Assembly: GCA_964476625.1 (NCBI GenBank)
Contig: CAYZBJ010000002.1
Location: forward strand, 1-64,000
Direction: 5' to 3'
Origin: JAMLIN01 sp964476625
Lineage (GTDB): Bacteria; Pseudomonadota; Gammaproteobacteria; Burkholderiales; Burkholderiaceae_E
DNA: 64,000 nt
Shown: in pieces, positions 17,964 to 27,301 of the stretch
How positions within the stretch are numbered: position 1 is the first letter of the stretch
How the letters are laid out: each line of letters starts with the position of its first letter
Notes under the pieces: generated by a model
Databases searched by the model: none
What the model saw: only the letters and a program-made list of their open reading frames with translations
Told to the model about the DNA's origin: nothing
Position numbers and translations under genes: made by a program

Positions 17964-18509
17964 ATGGCCACGCTCGCCCCGATCGCTCCGCGCGCCGAAC
18001 TGCGCGCCGGGCGATGGATCGCGGGCATGGCGTCCTTCCTCGCCCGGGCCGGCGGCATCGCGCTCATCCTGATCACCGCCGTCACCGTGGCCAGCATCGC
18101 CGGGCGGATGCTCGGCGCGTTCGGCCTCGGGCCGGTGCCGGGTGACTTCGAGATCGTCCAGGCCGGTTGCGGCTTCGCGATCTGCGCATTCCTGCCCATC
18201 TGCCAGTTGCGACGCGGCCATGTGACGGTCGACATCCTCTATACCGGGCGGCACCCGAAGTGGTCGGCCTGGGCGTCCCTGCTCGGCAACGTCCTCATGA
18301 CGGCGGCCACGATGCTGCTGCTCTGGCGCCTTGGCGCCGGCATGATCGAGAAGATGGCCAACGGCGAGACCACCTTCATCCTCGCGATGCCGGTCTGGTG
18401 GATGTACTCGGTCTGCCTGGTGGGGCTTGCCGCCGCGGCGCTCGCCAGCGCCTATACCGTCTGGCGCAGCATCAATGCTGTCGCCGCCCGGGACTGGGCC
18501 CGCGCATGA
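17964..18509 (+). CDS. dctQ: TRAP transporter small membrane subunit (DctQ family)
   Basis: The 181-residue protein has four predicted transmembrane helices and the DctQ pattern (GDFEIVQAGCGFAICAFLP, RRGHVTVDI, VWWMYSVCLVGL). It pairs with the large permease downstream and lies 27 nt after the binding-protein gene, as is standard for TRAP operons. Confidence 0.92.
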   Translation: MATLAPIAPRAELRAGRWIAGMASFLARAGGIALILITAVTVASIAGRMLGAFGLGPVPGDFEIVQAGCGFAICAFLPICQLRRGHVTVDILYTGRHPKWSAWASLLGNVLMTAATMLLLWRLGAGMIEKMANGETTFILAMPVWWMYSVCLVGLAAAALASAYTVWRSINAVAARDWARA

Positions 18510-18549
18510 GCCTTGCCCAGTCGGCGACGGTTGCCCCGGACCATGGCCG

Positions 18550-19869
18550 ATGAGTGATCTCGAACTCGGCGCCTGGTCGTTCCCGGCGCTCATGCTGGCG
18601 ATCTTCCTGCGGGTACCGATCGGCCTGGCGATGCTGCTGTTCGGCATCTTCGGCACCTGGCTCGTCGTCGGGAGCTGGGTGCCGGTGCTCTCCCAGCTGA
18701 AGTCCTCGACCTTCGATACCTTCTCGAGCTATTCGCTGTCGATCATCCCGCTGTTCCTGCTGATGGGGCAGTTCGCCACCCGGGGCGGGATGTCGCAGTC
18801 GCTGTTCTCGGCCGCTGCCGCCTGGCTCGGCCACCGCAAGGGCGGGGTGGGGATGGCGGCGATCGGCGCCTGCGCCGGCTTCGGCGCCATCTGCGGCTCC
18901 TCGCTCGCGACCGCCGCGACCATGGGCAAGGTGGCCCTGCCGGAGTTGCGTCGCTACGGCTACGCCGACTCGCTCGCGACCGGCTGCCTCGCCGCCGGCG
19001 GCACCCTCGGCGTGCTCATCCCGCCCTCGGTGGTGCTCGTCATCTACGCCATCCTCGCCGAGGAGAACATCGCCAGGCTCTTCACCGCGGCGATCGTCCC
19101 CGGCATCGTCGCCGCGCTCATGTACATGGTGGCGATCGGCATCTACGTGCGGCTGCGGCCCGGCTCGGCCGGCGCCACCGAACCGGTGCCGATGGCCGAG
19201 CGACTCGCGCGGTTGCGCAAGGTGTGGCCGGTGGTGATGGTCTTTCTCCTCGTGATCGGCGGGATCAACCTCGGCTGGTTCACCCCGACCGAGGGCGCGG
19301 CGGTCGGCGCGGCGGCGACCGGGCTCATCGCCGTGGTCAATGGCGGCCTCGACCGGCGCGGCCTGTGGGAGTCGATCGAGGAAACCGCGGTCGCGACGGC
19401 GATGATCTTCTTCATCATCTTCGGCGCCGGCGCCTACAACACCTTCCTTGCCTTCACCCAGTTGCCGATGGAAGTCGCCGACTGGATCGGCGAGCGCGGC
19501 TACAGCCCCTATGCGGTGCTGATCCTGATCCTGGCGTGCTACATCGTCTTCGGCTGCTTCATGGACTCCCTGTCGATGATCCTGCTGACGATCCCGATCT
19601 TCCTGCCGATCGTCACCAGCCTCGACTACGGCCTGCCGAGCGCCGAGTTCGCCATCTGGTTCGGCATCCTGGTGCTGGTGGTCGTCGAGATGGGCCTGAT
19701 CACGCCACCGGTGGGAATGAATCTCTTCGTCATCAACTCGGTGGCCGGCGACGTGCCGATGGCGGCGACCTTCCGCGGCGTGCTGCCCTTCGTCGCGACG
19801 GACATCGTGCGCATCACCCTGCTGGTCCTGTTCCCGGGCATCTCGCTCTGGCTGGTGAGGATGCTTTGA
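18550..19869 (+). CDS. dctM: TRAP transporter large permease (DctM family)
   Basis: The 439-residue polytopic protein starts at ATG 18550 (MSDLELGAWSFPALMLAIFL). It shows DctM hallmarks: GFGAICGSSLATAATMGKVA, a GTLGVLIPPSVVLVIYAILA stretch and LITPPVGMNLFVINSVAG near the end. It is the translocation channel of the TRAP system. No clear ribosome site precedes it. Its stop overlaps the start of the MarR gene, implying coupling. Confidence 0.93.
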   Translation: MSDLELGAWSFPALMLAIFLRVPIGLAMLLFGIFGTWLVVGSWVPVLSQLKSSTFDTFSSYSLSIIPLFLLMGQFATRGGMSQSLFSAAAAWLGHRKGGVGMAAIGACAGFGAICGSSLATAATMGKVALPELRRYGYADSLATGCLAAGGTLGVLIPPSVVLVIYAILAEENIARLFTAAIVPGIVAALMYMVAIGIYVRLRPGSAGATEPVPMAERLARLRKVWPVVMVFLLVIGGINLGWFTPTEGAAVGAAATGLIAVVNGGLDRRGLWESIEETAVATAMIFFIIFGAGAYNTFLAFTQLPMEVADWIGERGYSPYAVLILILACYIVFGCFMDSLSMILLTIPIFLPIVTSLDYGLPSAEFAIWFGILVLVVVEMGLITPPVGMNLFVINSVAGDVPMAATFRGVLPFVATDIVRITLLVLFPGISLWLVRML

Positions 19870-20336
19870 GCAACAAGCCCGTTCCCCGCGCCACCGATGC
19901 GCCGCTCGACGAGTCGGCGATCGAGCACATCGTCGGCTACCTGGTCGCCCGTGCGCGAACGCCGTTGCGGCGTCGCTTCTTCGAGCAGATCGGCGACGCC
20001 TACGAGTTGCGGCCGGTGGAGTTCACCGTCCTGATGCTGGTCTGGACCAACGAGGATGTGACGCTCAAGCGCCTCACCCAGACCCTGAGCGTGACCGCGC
20101 CCAACATCACCGTGGTGCTCGACCGCCTGGAGGCGCGGGGCCTGGTCAGGCGAACCCGCAGCCAGGCCGATCGCCGGTCGATGATCATTCGCGCCCAGCC
20201 GGCGGGCGAGCGCATCGCGCGCGAGGTCGGCGAGCTGTCCCGGGCGATGGAGGATTCCGCCCTGGCGATGCTCACGGCGGCCGAGCGCCGCACCTTGGTG
20301 GCGCTGCTCAGGCGGGTGGTGGCGGGCTCGCGTTGA
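19866..20336 (+). CDS. MarR family transcriptional regulator
   Basis: This 156-residue winged-helix protein starts at TTG 19866 (LSNKPVPRATDAPLDES), overlapping the dctM stop (TTGA). The recognition region TLKRLTQTLSVTAPNITVVL and the wing RTRSQADRRSMIIRAQPAG are typical. Its place at the end of the TRAP operon suggests that it controls that transporter in response to the substrate or a metabolite. No operator for it was located. Confidence 0.88.
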   Translation: MSNKPVPRATDAPLDESAIEHIVGYLVARARTPLRRRFFEQIGDAYELRPVEFTVLMLVWTNEDVTLKRLTQTLSVTAPNITVVLDRLEARGLVRRTRSQADRRSMIIRAQPAGERIAREVGELSRAMEDSALAMLTAAERRTLVALLRRVVAGSR

Positions 20337-20375
20337 GACGCTGTGGCCTGCTTCGCCTTTTCGTTTCAAGGTCGT

Positions 20376-20456
20376 TTCAAAGTCGCCTGCGACCACGCCG
20401 CTACGCTCCGACGCTTTTCCGCTTCAAAGTCGCCTGCGACCACGTCGCTACGCTCC
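20376..20456. repeat. 34-nt direct repeat pair, period 47
   Basis: Positions 20376-20409 and 20423-20456 match over 34 nt with one difference (CCGCTACGC versus TCGCTACGC). The unit contains AGTCGCCTGCGACCAC. Its role is unknown. Confidence 0.85.
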
Positions 20457-20821
20457 AGTGTGGCGGCCGGCTTCGCCGTCGTCCTGCGATGCTCGCGAGC
20501 CAGCCCCGCGCCTGTCGGCGCGCGTCAGTCTCGCTGCGCTTCTCGGCGCCACACCAGTCGCTGCGCGCCGTGGCCGCAGTCGCCTTTGTCGTGGCGGTCC
20601 TGATGCGCGGGCAATGCTTGCGGGCGTTTGCTCGACCTCGGGGCAACATCGATACGCACGGCTTCGCGGGCAGTCTGCGGCGAAGTCCCGGAACGTCTCA
20701 ATGCCGCGGCAGGTGGCCGGCGGCGGGGCGATTTCCGGGGCGGCGAGGAGCGCAGGGCGCGGGGCCGGCTGGCCGAGCACCGCAGTGCAGTCGGCGCAGC
20801 CGACCGCCCCGGCATGAGCCA

Positions 20822-20980
20822 CGACGACGGTCGCCTGCCGCGGCGTCTCCGGAAAACCGCAGGCGACAACGGTCGCCTGACGCGGCCCCCCGAACAGAGC
20901 CCGCGACGACGGCCGCCTGACGCGGCGCCTCGAACAAAGCCATCGACGCCAGTCGCCTGGCCGCGGCGGCCCGCGCGGGA
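20822..20980. repeat. Four degenerate 40-42-nt tandem units
   Basis: Units share a core like CGACGACGGTCGCCTGACGC followed by a GC-rich then A-rich half. The conserved GGTCGCCTG-type cores start at 20829, 20871, 20911 and 20951, giving periods of 42, 40 and 40. The copies are too diverged and lack spacers, so this is not a CRISPR. Confidence 0.7.
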
Positions 20981-20984
20981 CTGT

Positions 20985-21665
20985 TCAGGCCGCGCTGATG
21001 GCGTCGCCGCGCCCCTCGCGCTCGAGGTGCGGGATGTGGTTGAAGGAGAGCAGCCGGAAGCGGCCGCCACCGGCGATCAGCTCGCAGATGCCGGTGTTGC
21101 GAAACTGCAGGTTGAGCTCGATCGCCGTGGCCGCGGGGGCGCCGGTGATGTCGGCCACCGCCCGGCAGATCGCGCCGCCCGAACTGACCACCAGGATGCG
21201 GTCGTCGCGGCCGGTTCCCTGCGCCGCAGCGGTCAGGCCGGCCTGGATGCGGGCGCCGAACTCCGCCCAGGTCTCGGGCACATCGTCGAGGCCCGTATCG
21301 GACCAGTGGTTCATCGCGTTGCGGAAGGTCTGCCAGTACTCCTTGTAGTCGGCGCGCTGGTGCTCGACCGGCGAGCGGCCCCGGGTGAACGCCGTATAGA
21401 TCGGCCCGGCATGGTATTCGTCGAGGCCCGGATGGATGATCGGCTCGACCGCGTCGTCGGCTGCCCCCATGCCCGCGAGGATGCCGGCGACGGTATCGCG
21501 CTGGCGCACCAGGGTGCCGCAGAGCACCCGCGAGAAACGCAAGCCGCGCTCGCCGAAGTATTCGCCCAGCCAGCGCGACTGGCGCTGGCCGAGCTCGGAG
21601 AGACGGTCGTAGTCTTCGGTGCCGAACGAGGCCTGGCCGTGGCGCACGAGGTAGATCAGGGACAT
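20985..21665 (-). CDS. Histidine phosphatase family protein
   Basis: The 226-residue protein begins MSLIYLVRHGQASFG, which carries the RHG catalytic motif of the phosphoglycerate-mutase-like superfamily. A second conserved part, ILVVSSGGAICRAVAD, lies where the family places its second catalytic histidine. Here the motif reads SSGG rather than the usual SHGG, so that His may be replaced. Substrate is unknown. It is divergent from the acyl-CoA ligase gene with about 150 nt between them. Confidence 0.85.
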   Translation of the reverse strand: MSLIYLVRHGQASFGTEDYDRLSELGQRQSRWLGEYFGERGLRFSRVLCGTLVRQRDTVAGILAGMGAADDAVEPIIHPGLDEYHAGPIYTAFTRGRSPVEHQRADYKEYWQTFRNAMNHWSDTGLDDVPETWAEFGARIQAGLTAAAQGTGRDDRILVVSSGGAICRAVADITGAPAATAIELNLQFRNTGICELIAGGGRFRLLSFNHIPHLEREGRGDAISAA

Positions 21666-21817
21666 CGGAGCGGATCCGGGGGGAGGGACGGGACCCGATT
21701 ATCGCGAATCCCGCCGCCGGCGTCGCGCGGCGTCCGCAGCCGCCGCGGCGCGGTCGCTTGCGTTATCCTTGGCCGGCTCGGAGTCCGATGGATCGGACCC
21801 GCAACCGGAGACCCATC

Positions 21818-23356
21818 TTGCATCCCAGCCTGCATGCGCAACGTGCCCCTGACCGGATCGCCTACCGCATGGCCGAGTCCGGCGAGACCGTCAGTTATCG
21901 GGAGCTCGACGAGGCATCGAACCGCTTCGCCCAGCTCCTGCGCGCGAGCGGCGTCGGGCCGGGCGAGCATATCGCCCTGATGGTCGAGAATCACCCCCGC
22001 TTCTACCAGGCCTGCTGGGGCGCGCAGCGCGCCGGCGTGATCTTCACCGCGATCAGCACCCGGCTCAGTGCCGACGAGGCGGCCTACATCGTCAATGATT
22101 GCGGCGCAAAGCTGTTCGTCGGCTCGAGGAAGCTGGCCGAGACCTGCGCGAAGCTGCCGGCCCTCTGCCCGGCGGTGGGCCGCTGGCTGATGCTCGATGG
22201 CGCCATCGACGGATTCGAGTCCTGCGAGACGGCGATGGCCGTGCAGCCGGCATCCCCCATCGCCGACGAGATGGCGGGCAGCGACATGTTGTACTCATCG
22301 GGGACGACCGGCCGCCCGAAGGGCGTGGCCATGCCTTTCCAGCGCGAACCGATCGACGTGGTCTCGCCCCTGCTCGAGATCAGCCGCAAGCTCTACGGCA
22401 TGGACGAGAACACCGTCTACCTGTCGCCGGCGCCGCTCTACCATGCGGCGCCGCTGCGCTTCAACATGTCGGTGATGCGCCTCGGCGGCACCAGCGTGAT
22501 CATGGAGCGCTTCGATCCCCTGCGTTACCTGGAGCTGGTCGAGGAGCACCGGATCACCCATACCCAGCTCGTGCCGACAATGTTCGTGCGGATGCTCAAG
22601 CTCTCCGAGGAGGAGCGGGCCCGCCACGACGTGTCGTCGCTCAAGTGCGCGGTCCATGCCGCGGCGCCCTGTCCGGTGCCGGTCAAGCAGCAGATGATCG
22701 AATGGTGGGGGCCGGTGCTGTGGGAGTACTACGCCGGTACCGAGGGCAACGGCATGACCCTGGTCGACTCGACCTCGTGGCTGGCGCATCCCGGCACCGT
22801 CGGCCGCGCCGTGCTCGGCAAGTTGCGGATCTGCGATGACGACGGCAACGAGCTGCCGGTCGGCGAGCAGGGCACCATCTACTTCTCGGACGGGCGCGAG
22901 TTCTCGTACCACAACGACCCGGACAAGACGGCGCAGTCGAAGAACGCGCAGGGCTGGACGACCCTGGGCGACGTCGGCTACGCCGACGAGGAAGGTTTCC
23001 TCTACCTCACCGATCGCAAGGCCTTCATGATCATCTCCGGCGGGGTGAACATCTATCCGCAGGAAGCCGAGAACCTGCTGGTGATGCATCCGAAGGTCGC
23101 CGACGTCGCGGTCTTCGGGGTGCCCAACGAGGAGTTCGGCGAGGAGGTCAAGGCGGTGGTCCAGCCACGCGACATGCGCGATGCGACGCCGGAGCTTGCC
23201 GAGGAGCTGATCGCCTGGTGCCGCGAACGGCTCGCGCACATCAAGTGCCCTAAATCGATCGACTTCGAGGCGGAACTGCCGCGGGCGGCGACCGGCAAGC
23301 TGTACAAGCGCCAGCTACGCGATCGCTACTGGGAAGGCCGCGACACCCGCATCTGA
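21818..23356 (+). CDS. Acyl-CoA synthetase (AMP-forming, FadD-like)
   Basis: This ANL-superfamily enzyme activates a carboxylic acid to its CoA thioester through an acyl-adenylate. I chose TTG 21818 because GGAG (21807-21810) is seven bases upstream and the product then begins HPSLHAQRAPDRIAY, like relatives; ATG 21788 is an in-frame alternative. Core motifs are visible: YSSGTTGRPKG (phosphate loop), YYAGTEGNG (A5), TLGDVGYADEEGFLYLTDR (A7/A8 hinge) and the catalytic Lys region PRAATGKLYKRQLRD. At 512 residues it is complete. Acyl-chain specificity cannot be read. The convergent CoA transferase gene may act in the same pathway. Confidence 0.9.
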   Translation: MHPSLHAQRAPDRIAYRMAESGETVSYRELDEASNRFAQLLRASGVGPGEHIALMVENHPRFYQACWGAQRAGVIFTAISTRLSADEAAYIVNDCGAKLFVGSRKLAETCAKLPALCPAVGRWLMLDGAIDGFESCETAMAVQPASPIADEMAGSDMLYSSGTTGRPKGVAMPFQREPIDVVSPLLEISRKLYGMDENTVYLSPAPLYHAAPLRFNMSVMRLGGTSVIMERFDPLRYLELVEEHRITHTQLVPTMFVRMLKLSEEERARHDVSSLKCAVHAAAPCPVPVKQQMIEWWGPVLWEYYAGTEGNGMTLVDSTSWLAHPGTVGRAVLGKLRICDDDGNELPVGEQGTIYFSDGREFSYHNDPDKTAQSKNAQGWTTLGDVGYADEEGFLYLTDRKAFMIISGGVNIYPQEAENLLVMHPKVADVAVFGVPNEEFGEEVKAVVQPRDMRDATPELAEELIAWCRERLAHIKCPKSIDFEAELPRAATGKLYKRQLRDRYWEGRDTRI

Positions 23357-23383
23357 TCGGGGAAATAGGGTCGGGGGAAATGG

Positions 23384-23444
23384 GGGGAAATGGGGTCAGA
23401 CTCCATTATTCGAAGCGAATAATGGAGTCTGACCCCATTTCCCC
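23384..23444. repeat. Perfect 29-bp palindromic intergenic element
   Basis: Arms 23384-23412 and 23416-23444 are exact reverse complements of 29 nt around a 3-nt loop. Each arm carries GGGGTCAGACTCCATTATTC after GGGGAAAT, and two further partial GGGGAAAT copies lie just upstream (23359-23383). It lies between two convergent genes, where it could act as a bidirectional terminator. From memory, palindromes with a GGGGTCAGACTCC core recur in proteobacterial genomes, often near REP-associated transposases; none is present here. Confidence 0.85.
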
Positions 23445-23453
23445 GGCTTAGGC

Positions 23454-24638
23454 TTATATTGCGCCGGCCTCGCGCAGGCGGGCGATGTCGGCTGCGCCGT
23501 AGCCGATGGCGGCGAGGATCTCGTCGCTATGCTCGCCGAGGATCGGCGCTCGCGTCCGGATGCCGGTGTCCGATTCCGAGAGGTGCACCGGCGCGGCGGC
23601 GACCGGCGCGGGCCGGCGCAGGCCGGGGTACTCGGTCGGGTGGAACAGTCCGAGCGCGGCCGTCTGGGGATGGTCGAGCGCCTGCTGGGCCGAGAGCACC
23701 GGCCCGGACGGGATCTTCGCTTCGCCGAGCACGCGCACGACCTCATCGGTATCGCGCTGCGCGCACCATTCGCGCATCGCCTCGTCGATCGGGCCGGCGT
23801 TGCGGCCGCGGGCGTCGTCGTCCGCGAAACGGGGATCCTCGAGCATCGCTTCCTGGCCGACCAGCCTGGTCCAGCGCCGGAACAGCGGATGCCCGACGAC
23901 CTGCACCAGTACGAAGCCGTCGCGCGTCGGGTAGATGTTCACCGGCGCGGCCGTCTGGCCGAGGTTGCCGGTGGGGAGTCGGTCGGCCTGGATCGTCGCC
24001 TGCTCGATCAGCATGCTGTTGGTGGTCGCCAGCGCGGTGCCCAGCAGGGAACCGGTGACCTGCTGGCCACGGCCGGTCTGCTGGCGGGCCATCAGCGCAC
24101 CCATCGTGCCGAAGGCGCAATGCAGGGCGGTGCCGAAGTCGACCCAGTTGACGGCCGCCCGATACGGCGTACCCGGCTCGCCGGTCATGAACACCGCGCC
24201 CGACATCGCCTGGCCGACCCCGTCGAAGCCGACGTAGCCGGCCATCGGTCCGGTCGGCCCGTAGGCGGAACTGGTGGTGAGGATGATGCGCGGATTGATG
24301 GCGGCGAGGCTCGCGTAGTCGAGGCCCATCGAGACCAGGGTCGCCGCCGGGAGGTTGGCCACCACGACATCGGCGCGTTCCACCAGCCGGCGCACGACCT
24401 CGCGGCCCTCGGGGCTGCCGGGGTCGAGCGTCAGGGAGCGCTTGTTGCGGTTCATCTGCAGGAAGAGCGCACCCTCGCCGGTTTCGGATACCGGGCCGAC
24501 GAAACGGTCCTCGCTACCGCCACGCTTGTCGATGCGGATCACGTCGGCGCCGAACTCGGCGAGCAGGGCCGCGCAGTACGGGCCCGCGATGTAGCGACCG
24601 AAATCGAGCACCTGGATGCCGGCCAGCGGTCCCGCCAT
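23454..24638 (-). CDS. Family III CoA transferase (CaiB/BaiF)
   Basis: The 394-residue enzyme moves CoA between carboxylic acids. ATG 24638 follows an AGGAG ribosome site and gives MAGPLAGIQVLDFGRYIAGP, the usual family opening. Other conserved parts are NRNKRSLTLD, RADVVVANLP and PYRAAVNWVDFGTALHCAFG. Substrate is unknown. It lies 40 nt downstream of cphA on the same strand, so it may be cotranscribed with the cyanophycin genes, though a metabolic link is not obvious. Confidence 0.9.
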   Translation of the reverse strand: MAGPLAGIQVLDFGRYIAGPYCAALLAEFGADVIRIDKRGGSEDRFVGPVSETGEGALFLQMNRNKRSLTLDPGSPEGREVVRRLVERADVVVANLPAATLVSMGLDYASLAAINPRIILTTSSAYGPTGPMAGYVGFDGVGQAMSGAVFMTGEPGTPYRAAVNWVDFGTALHCAFGTMGALMARQQTGRGQQVTGSLLGTALATTNSMLIEQATIQADRLPTGNLGQTAAPVNIYPTRDGFVLVQVVGHPLFRRWTRLVGQEAMLEDPRFADDDARGRNAGPIDEAMREWCAQRDTDEVVRVLGEAKIPSGPVLSAQQALDHPQTAALGLFHPTEYPGLRRPAPVAAAPVHLSESDTGIRTRAPILGEHSDEILAAIGYGAADIARLREAGAI

Positions 24639-24678
24639 GTCTGTCTCCTCGTCGAATGGTCCGGCGAGTCTATCAGCG

Positions 24679-27282
24679 TCAGCGGCCCCCGCCGCCGGCC
24701 GAGGCGATCGGCTCGTCCTCGAGCGCGATCCGGGCCCGGATATGGGCAAGTGCGGCGTCGACCTGGTCGACGAGGATCAGGCAGATGTCTCCCGGGCCGA
24801 TGCGCGACAGCGCGATGTCGATCGCCTGGAACTCGCCCCGGACTTCGACCACCTGGCCGCGGGCGCGGCCCGCGAGGCCTTCGCGCAGCAAGGCGATGAC
24901 CTCGCCGTCGGCCCGGCCGCGCTGGCACTGGTCCTCGTAGAGGACGAAATCCTCGAAGCAGTTGGCCAGGCGCGCCGTCTGGCCGCGGATGTCCTCGTCG
25001 CGGCGATCGCCCGCGCCGCTGATCACCACGCTGCGCCGGCGCGCCTCCATCGAGCGCACCGCATCGACCAGGGCGGCCATCGCGTCGACGTTGTGGCCGT
25101 AGTCGGCGATCACGGTCGCGCCATACCAGTCGAGGCAGTTGAAGCGCCCGGGTGCGTTGTCGTTCTCGTTGTCGAACTGCTCGAGCGCGCGTTGCACCTG
25201 GCTCCAGTCGACGCCAAGCGCCCAGGCGGCGCCGACGGCGGCCATCACGTTGTCGACCTGGAAGGGGATCCTGCCGCCACCGGCGACAGGGATGCGCGCC
25301 ATGTCGATCTCGCTACGCCAGCTGCCGAAGCGGGCCACGATCCGTTCGCCTTCCACATGGAGGGTTCGCTGGCCACGCGCATGATGAGTGGCCAGCGCCG
25401 GGTGATGCGGATCGCGGGCGAAGAAGATGACCGCGCCCGGGCAGTTCGTGGCCATGGCGGCGACCAGCGGGTCCGCCGCGTTGAGCACGGCCGTGCCGGT
25501 GCTCGCGACATGGTCGACCACCACCTGCTTGACGGCGGCGAGCTCATCGACCGTGGTGATGTGGTTCAGGCCGAGGTGGTCTCCCTGGCCGATATTGGTC
25601 ACGACCGCGACATCGCAGCGATCGAAGGCCAGTCCTTCGCGCAGCAGTCCGCCGCGCGCGACTTCGAGTACCGCGGCATCGGTGTCCGGGTGCATCAGGA
25701 CGCTGCGCGCGCTGCGCGGGCCGCTGCAATCGCCGGTGTCGATGGTATGGCCGTCGACGTGGACGCCGTCGGTGCTGGTCAGGCCGACCCGCCTGCCGGT
25801 GGCGGCGAGGATCGCCGCGACCAGGCGCACGGTGGTCGTCTTGCCGTTGGTGCCGGTGACGGCGACCAGCGGGATGCGGGCATCGTCGCCGGGGCTGAAC
25901 ATCGCGTCGATGACGGCTTCGCCGACCGGGCGTGGCTTGCCATAGGACGGCGAGAGGTGCATGCGCAGCCCCGGCGCCGCGTTGACTTCGACGAAGCAGC
26001 CGCCCGTCTCGGCCAGGGGCCGGCGGAGGGTTTCGGCGACGACGTCGATGCCGCAGATGTCGATGCCGATGGCCTGCGCGGCATCGACCGCGCGGGCCGC
26101 CACCTCGGGGTGGAGCTCGTCGGTGACGTCGGTCGCCGTGCCGCCGGTACTCAGGTTGGCGTTGTCGCGCAGCACGACGCGCTCGCCGGTCGGCAGCACC
26201 GAGTCCGGTGTGAAACCCTGCAGGTGGATCCGCGCGATGGCGATCTCGTCGAAGCGGATGCGGGTGAGCGAGGTCGCATGGCCGTCGCCGCGGCGCGGGT
26301 CGGCATTGACCATCGCGACCAGCTCGGCGATCGTGTGGCTGCCGTCGCCGACCACGCAGGGCGGATCGCGGCGCGCGGCCGCGACGACGCGCCCGCCGAC
26401 GACGAGCAGGCGGTAGTCGTGTCCCGGGACGTAGCGCTCGACGATGACGTCGTCGTCATGGCGCAGCGCGGCGGCGAAGGCCGCGGCGATCTCCGCGCGC
26501 GTCCCGGCGCCGACGGTCACGCCCTTGCCCTGGTTGCCGTCGCGCGGCTTGACCACGACCGGCAGGCCGATCTCGCCGGCCAGCGCCCAGGCGTCATCGG
26601 CGTCCACGCACGCGCGACCCGCCGGCACCGGTACGCCGGCCGCCGACAGCAGCTGCTTGGTGAGCTCCTTGTCCTGGGCGATGGTTTCGGCGATCGCGCC
26701 GGTGCGATCGGTCTCGGCCGCCTGGATCCGGCGCTGGCGGCTGCCCCAGCCGAACTGCACGAGGCTGCCCTCGGTCAGGCGCCGATAGGGGATGCCGCGC
26801 GCGACGGCCGCGGCGACGATCGAGCCGGTGCTGGGCCCGAGGCGCAGGTCTTCGTCGAGCTCGCGCAGGCGGGCGAGGGCGGCGCCGATATCGAAGGGGG
26901 TGTCGTCGCGCGCCGCCAGGCAGAGCGCGGCCGCCAGCTCGAGGGCCGCGTGCCCGACGGCCTCTTCGGTGTACTCGACCACGACATGGAAGACGCCCGG
27001 CTCGGCGGTCGTCGCCGTGCGGGAGAACGAGACCGGGCAGCCGGCCTGCGCCTGCAGGCCCAGCACGGCCAGCTCGAGCAATTGCGCCATGACGAGGTCG
27101 CGCTGGCCGGCGTAGGGGCGCAGCGGGCCGATGCCGGGGAAGCGCTCGCTGATCCGGGATTCGATTCCCGGCAGCTGGCGTAGCGAGAGCTCCGCCGCAT
27201 CACAGTGGACAGTTGCCTCGATCGCGGTTCGCGAGGTCCATCGGTTGGGGCCGCGCAAGGTGCGAGTTCGCTGGATTTCCAT
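24679..27282 (-). CDS. cphA: Cyanophycin synthetase
   Basis: This 867-residue enzyme polymerises aspartate and arginine into cyanophycin, a nitrogen reserve, using ATP. The N-terminal domain (MEIQRTRTLRGPNRWTS) is followed by an ATP-grasp domain for Asp addition (about 200-460; VVVKPRDGNQGKGVTVG, GGCFVEVNAAPGLRMHL). A Mur-ligase-like domain for Arg addition follows, with intact P-loop GTNGKTTT at 477-484 and later DYGHNVDAM. Length matches the family. The second cyanophycin synthetase gene ends 19 nt upstream on the same strand, so the two form an operon. Confidence 0.95.
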   Translation of the reverse strand: MEIQRTRTLRGPNRWTSRTAIEATVHCDAAELSLRQLPGIESRISERFPGIGPLRPYAGQRDLVMAQLLELAVLGLQAQAGCPVSFSRTATTAEPGVFHVVVEYTEEAVGHAALELAAALCLAARDDTPFDIGAALARLRELDEDLRLGPSTGSIVAAAVARGIPYRRLTEGSLVQFGWGSRQRRIQAAETDRTGAIAETIAQDKELTKQLLSAAGVPVPAGRACVDADDAWALAGEIGLPVVVKPRDGNQGKGVTVGAGTRAEIAAAFAAALRHDDDVIVERYVPGHDYRLLVVGGRVVAAARRDPPCVVGDGSHTIAELVAMVNADPRRGDGHATSLTRIRFDEIAIARIHLQGFTPDSVLPTGERVVLRDNANLSTGGTATDVTDELHPEVAARAVDAAQAIGIDICGIDVVAETLRRPLAETGGCFVEVNAAPGLRMHLSPSYGKPRPVGEAVIDAMFSPGDDARIPLVAVTGTNGKTTTVRLVAAILAATGRRVGLTSTDGVHVDGHTIDTGDCSGPRSARSVLMHPDTDAAVLEVARGGLLREGLAFDRCDVAVVTNIGQGDHLGLNHITTVDELAAVKQVVVDHVASTGTAVLNAADPLVAAMATNCPGAVIFFARDPHHPALATHHARGQRTLHVEGERIVARFGSWRSEIDMARIPVAGGGRIPFQVDNVMAAVGAAWALGVDWSQVQRALEQFDNENDNAPGRFNCLDWYGATVIADYGHNVDAMAALVDAVRSMEARRRSVVISGAGDRRDEDIRGQTARLANCFEDFVLYEDQCQRGRADGEVIALLREGLAGRARGQVVEVRGEFQAIDIALSRIGPGDICLILVDQVDAALAHIRARIALEDEPIASAGGGGR

Positions 27283-27301
27283 TGTCTTTCTTCTGGTGTC
27301 G

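Larger units (their letters stand above)
20337..20984. other. Gene-free repeat mosaic
   Basis: These 648 nt contain no frame with recognisable protein character. They are built from repeats: a 34-nt pair at 20376-20456, a run of 40-42-nt units at 20822-20980, and scattered copies of a GTCGCCTG core. The region separates the TRAP/MarR operon from a convergent phosphatase gene. I see no transposase or integrase, and no terminator with a T-tract. Confidence 0.6.

Noticed and set aside
16905..19869. Ectoine TRAP transporter TeaABC
   Set aside because: The TRAP genes are far from ectABCD and next to pyc and marR; the binding protein shows no ectoine-specific features that I can identify.
20822..20980. 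CRISPR-like array
   Set aside because: Units are adjacent, degenerate and without unique spacers, and no cas gene is in the window.
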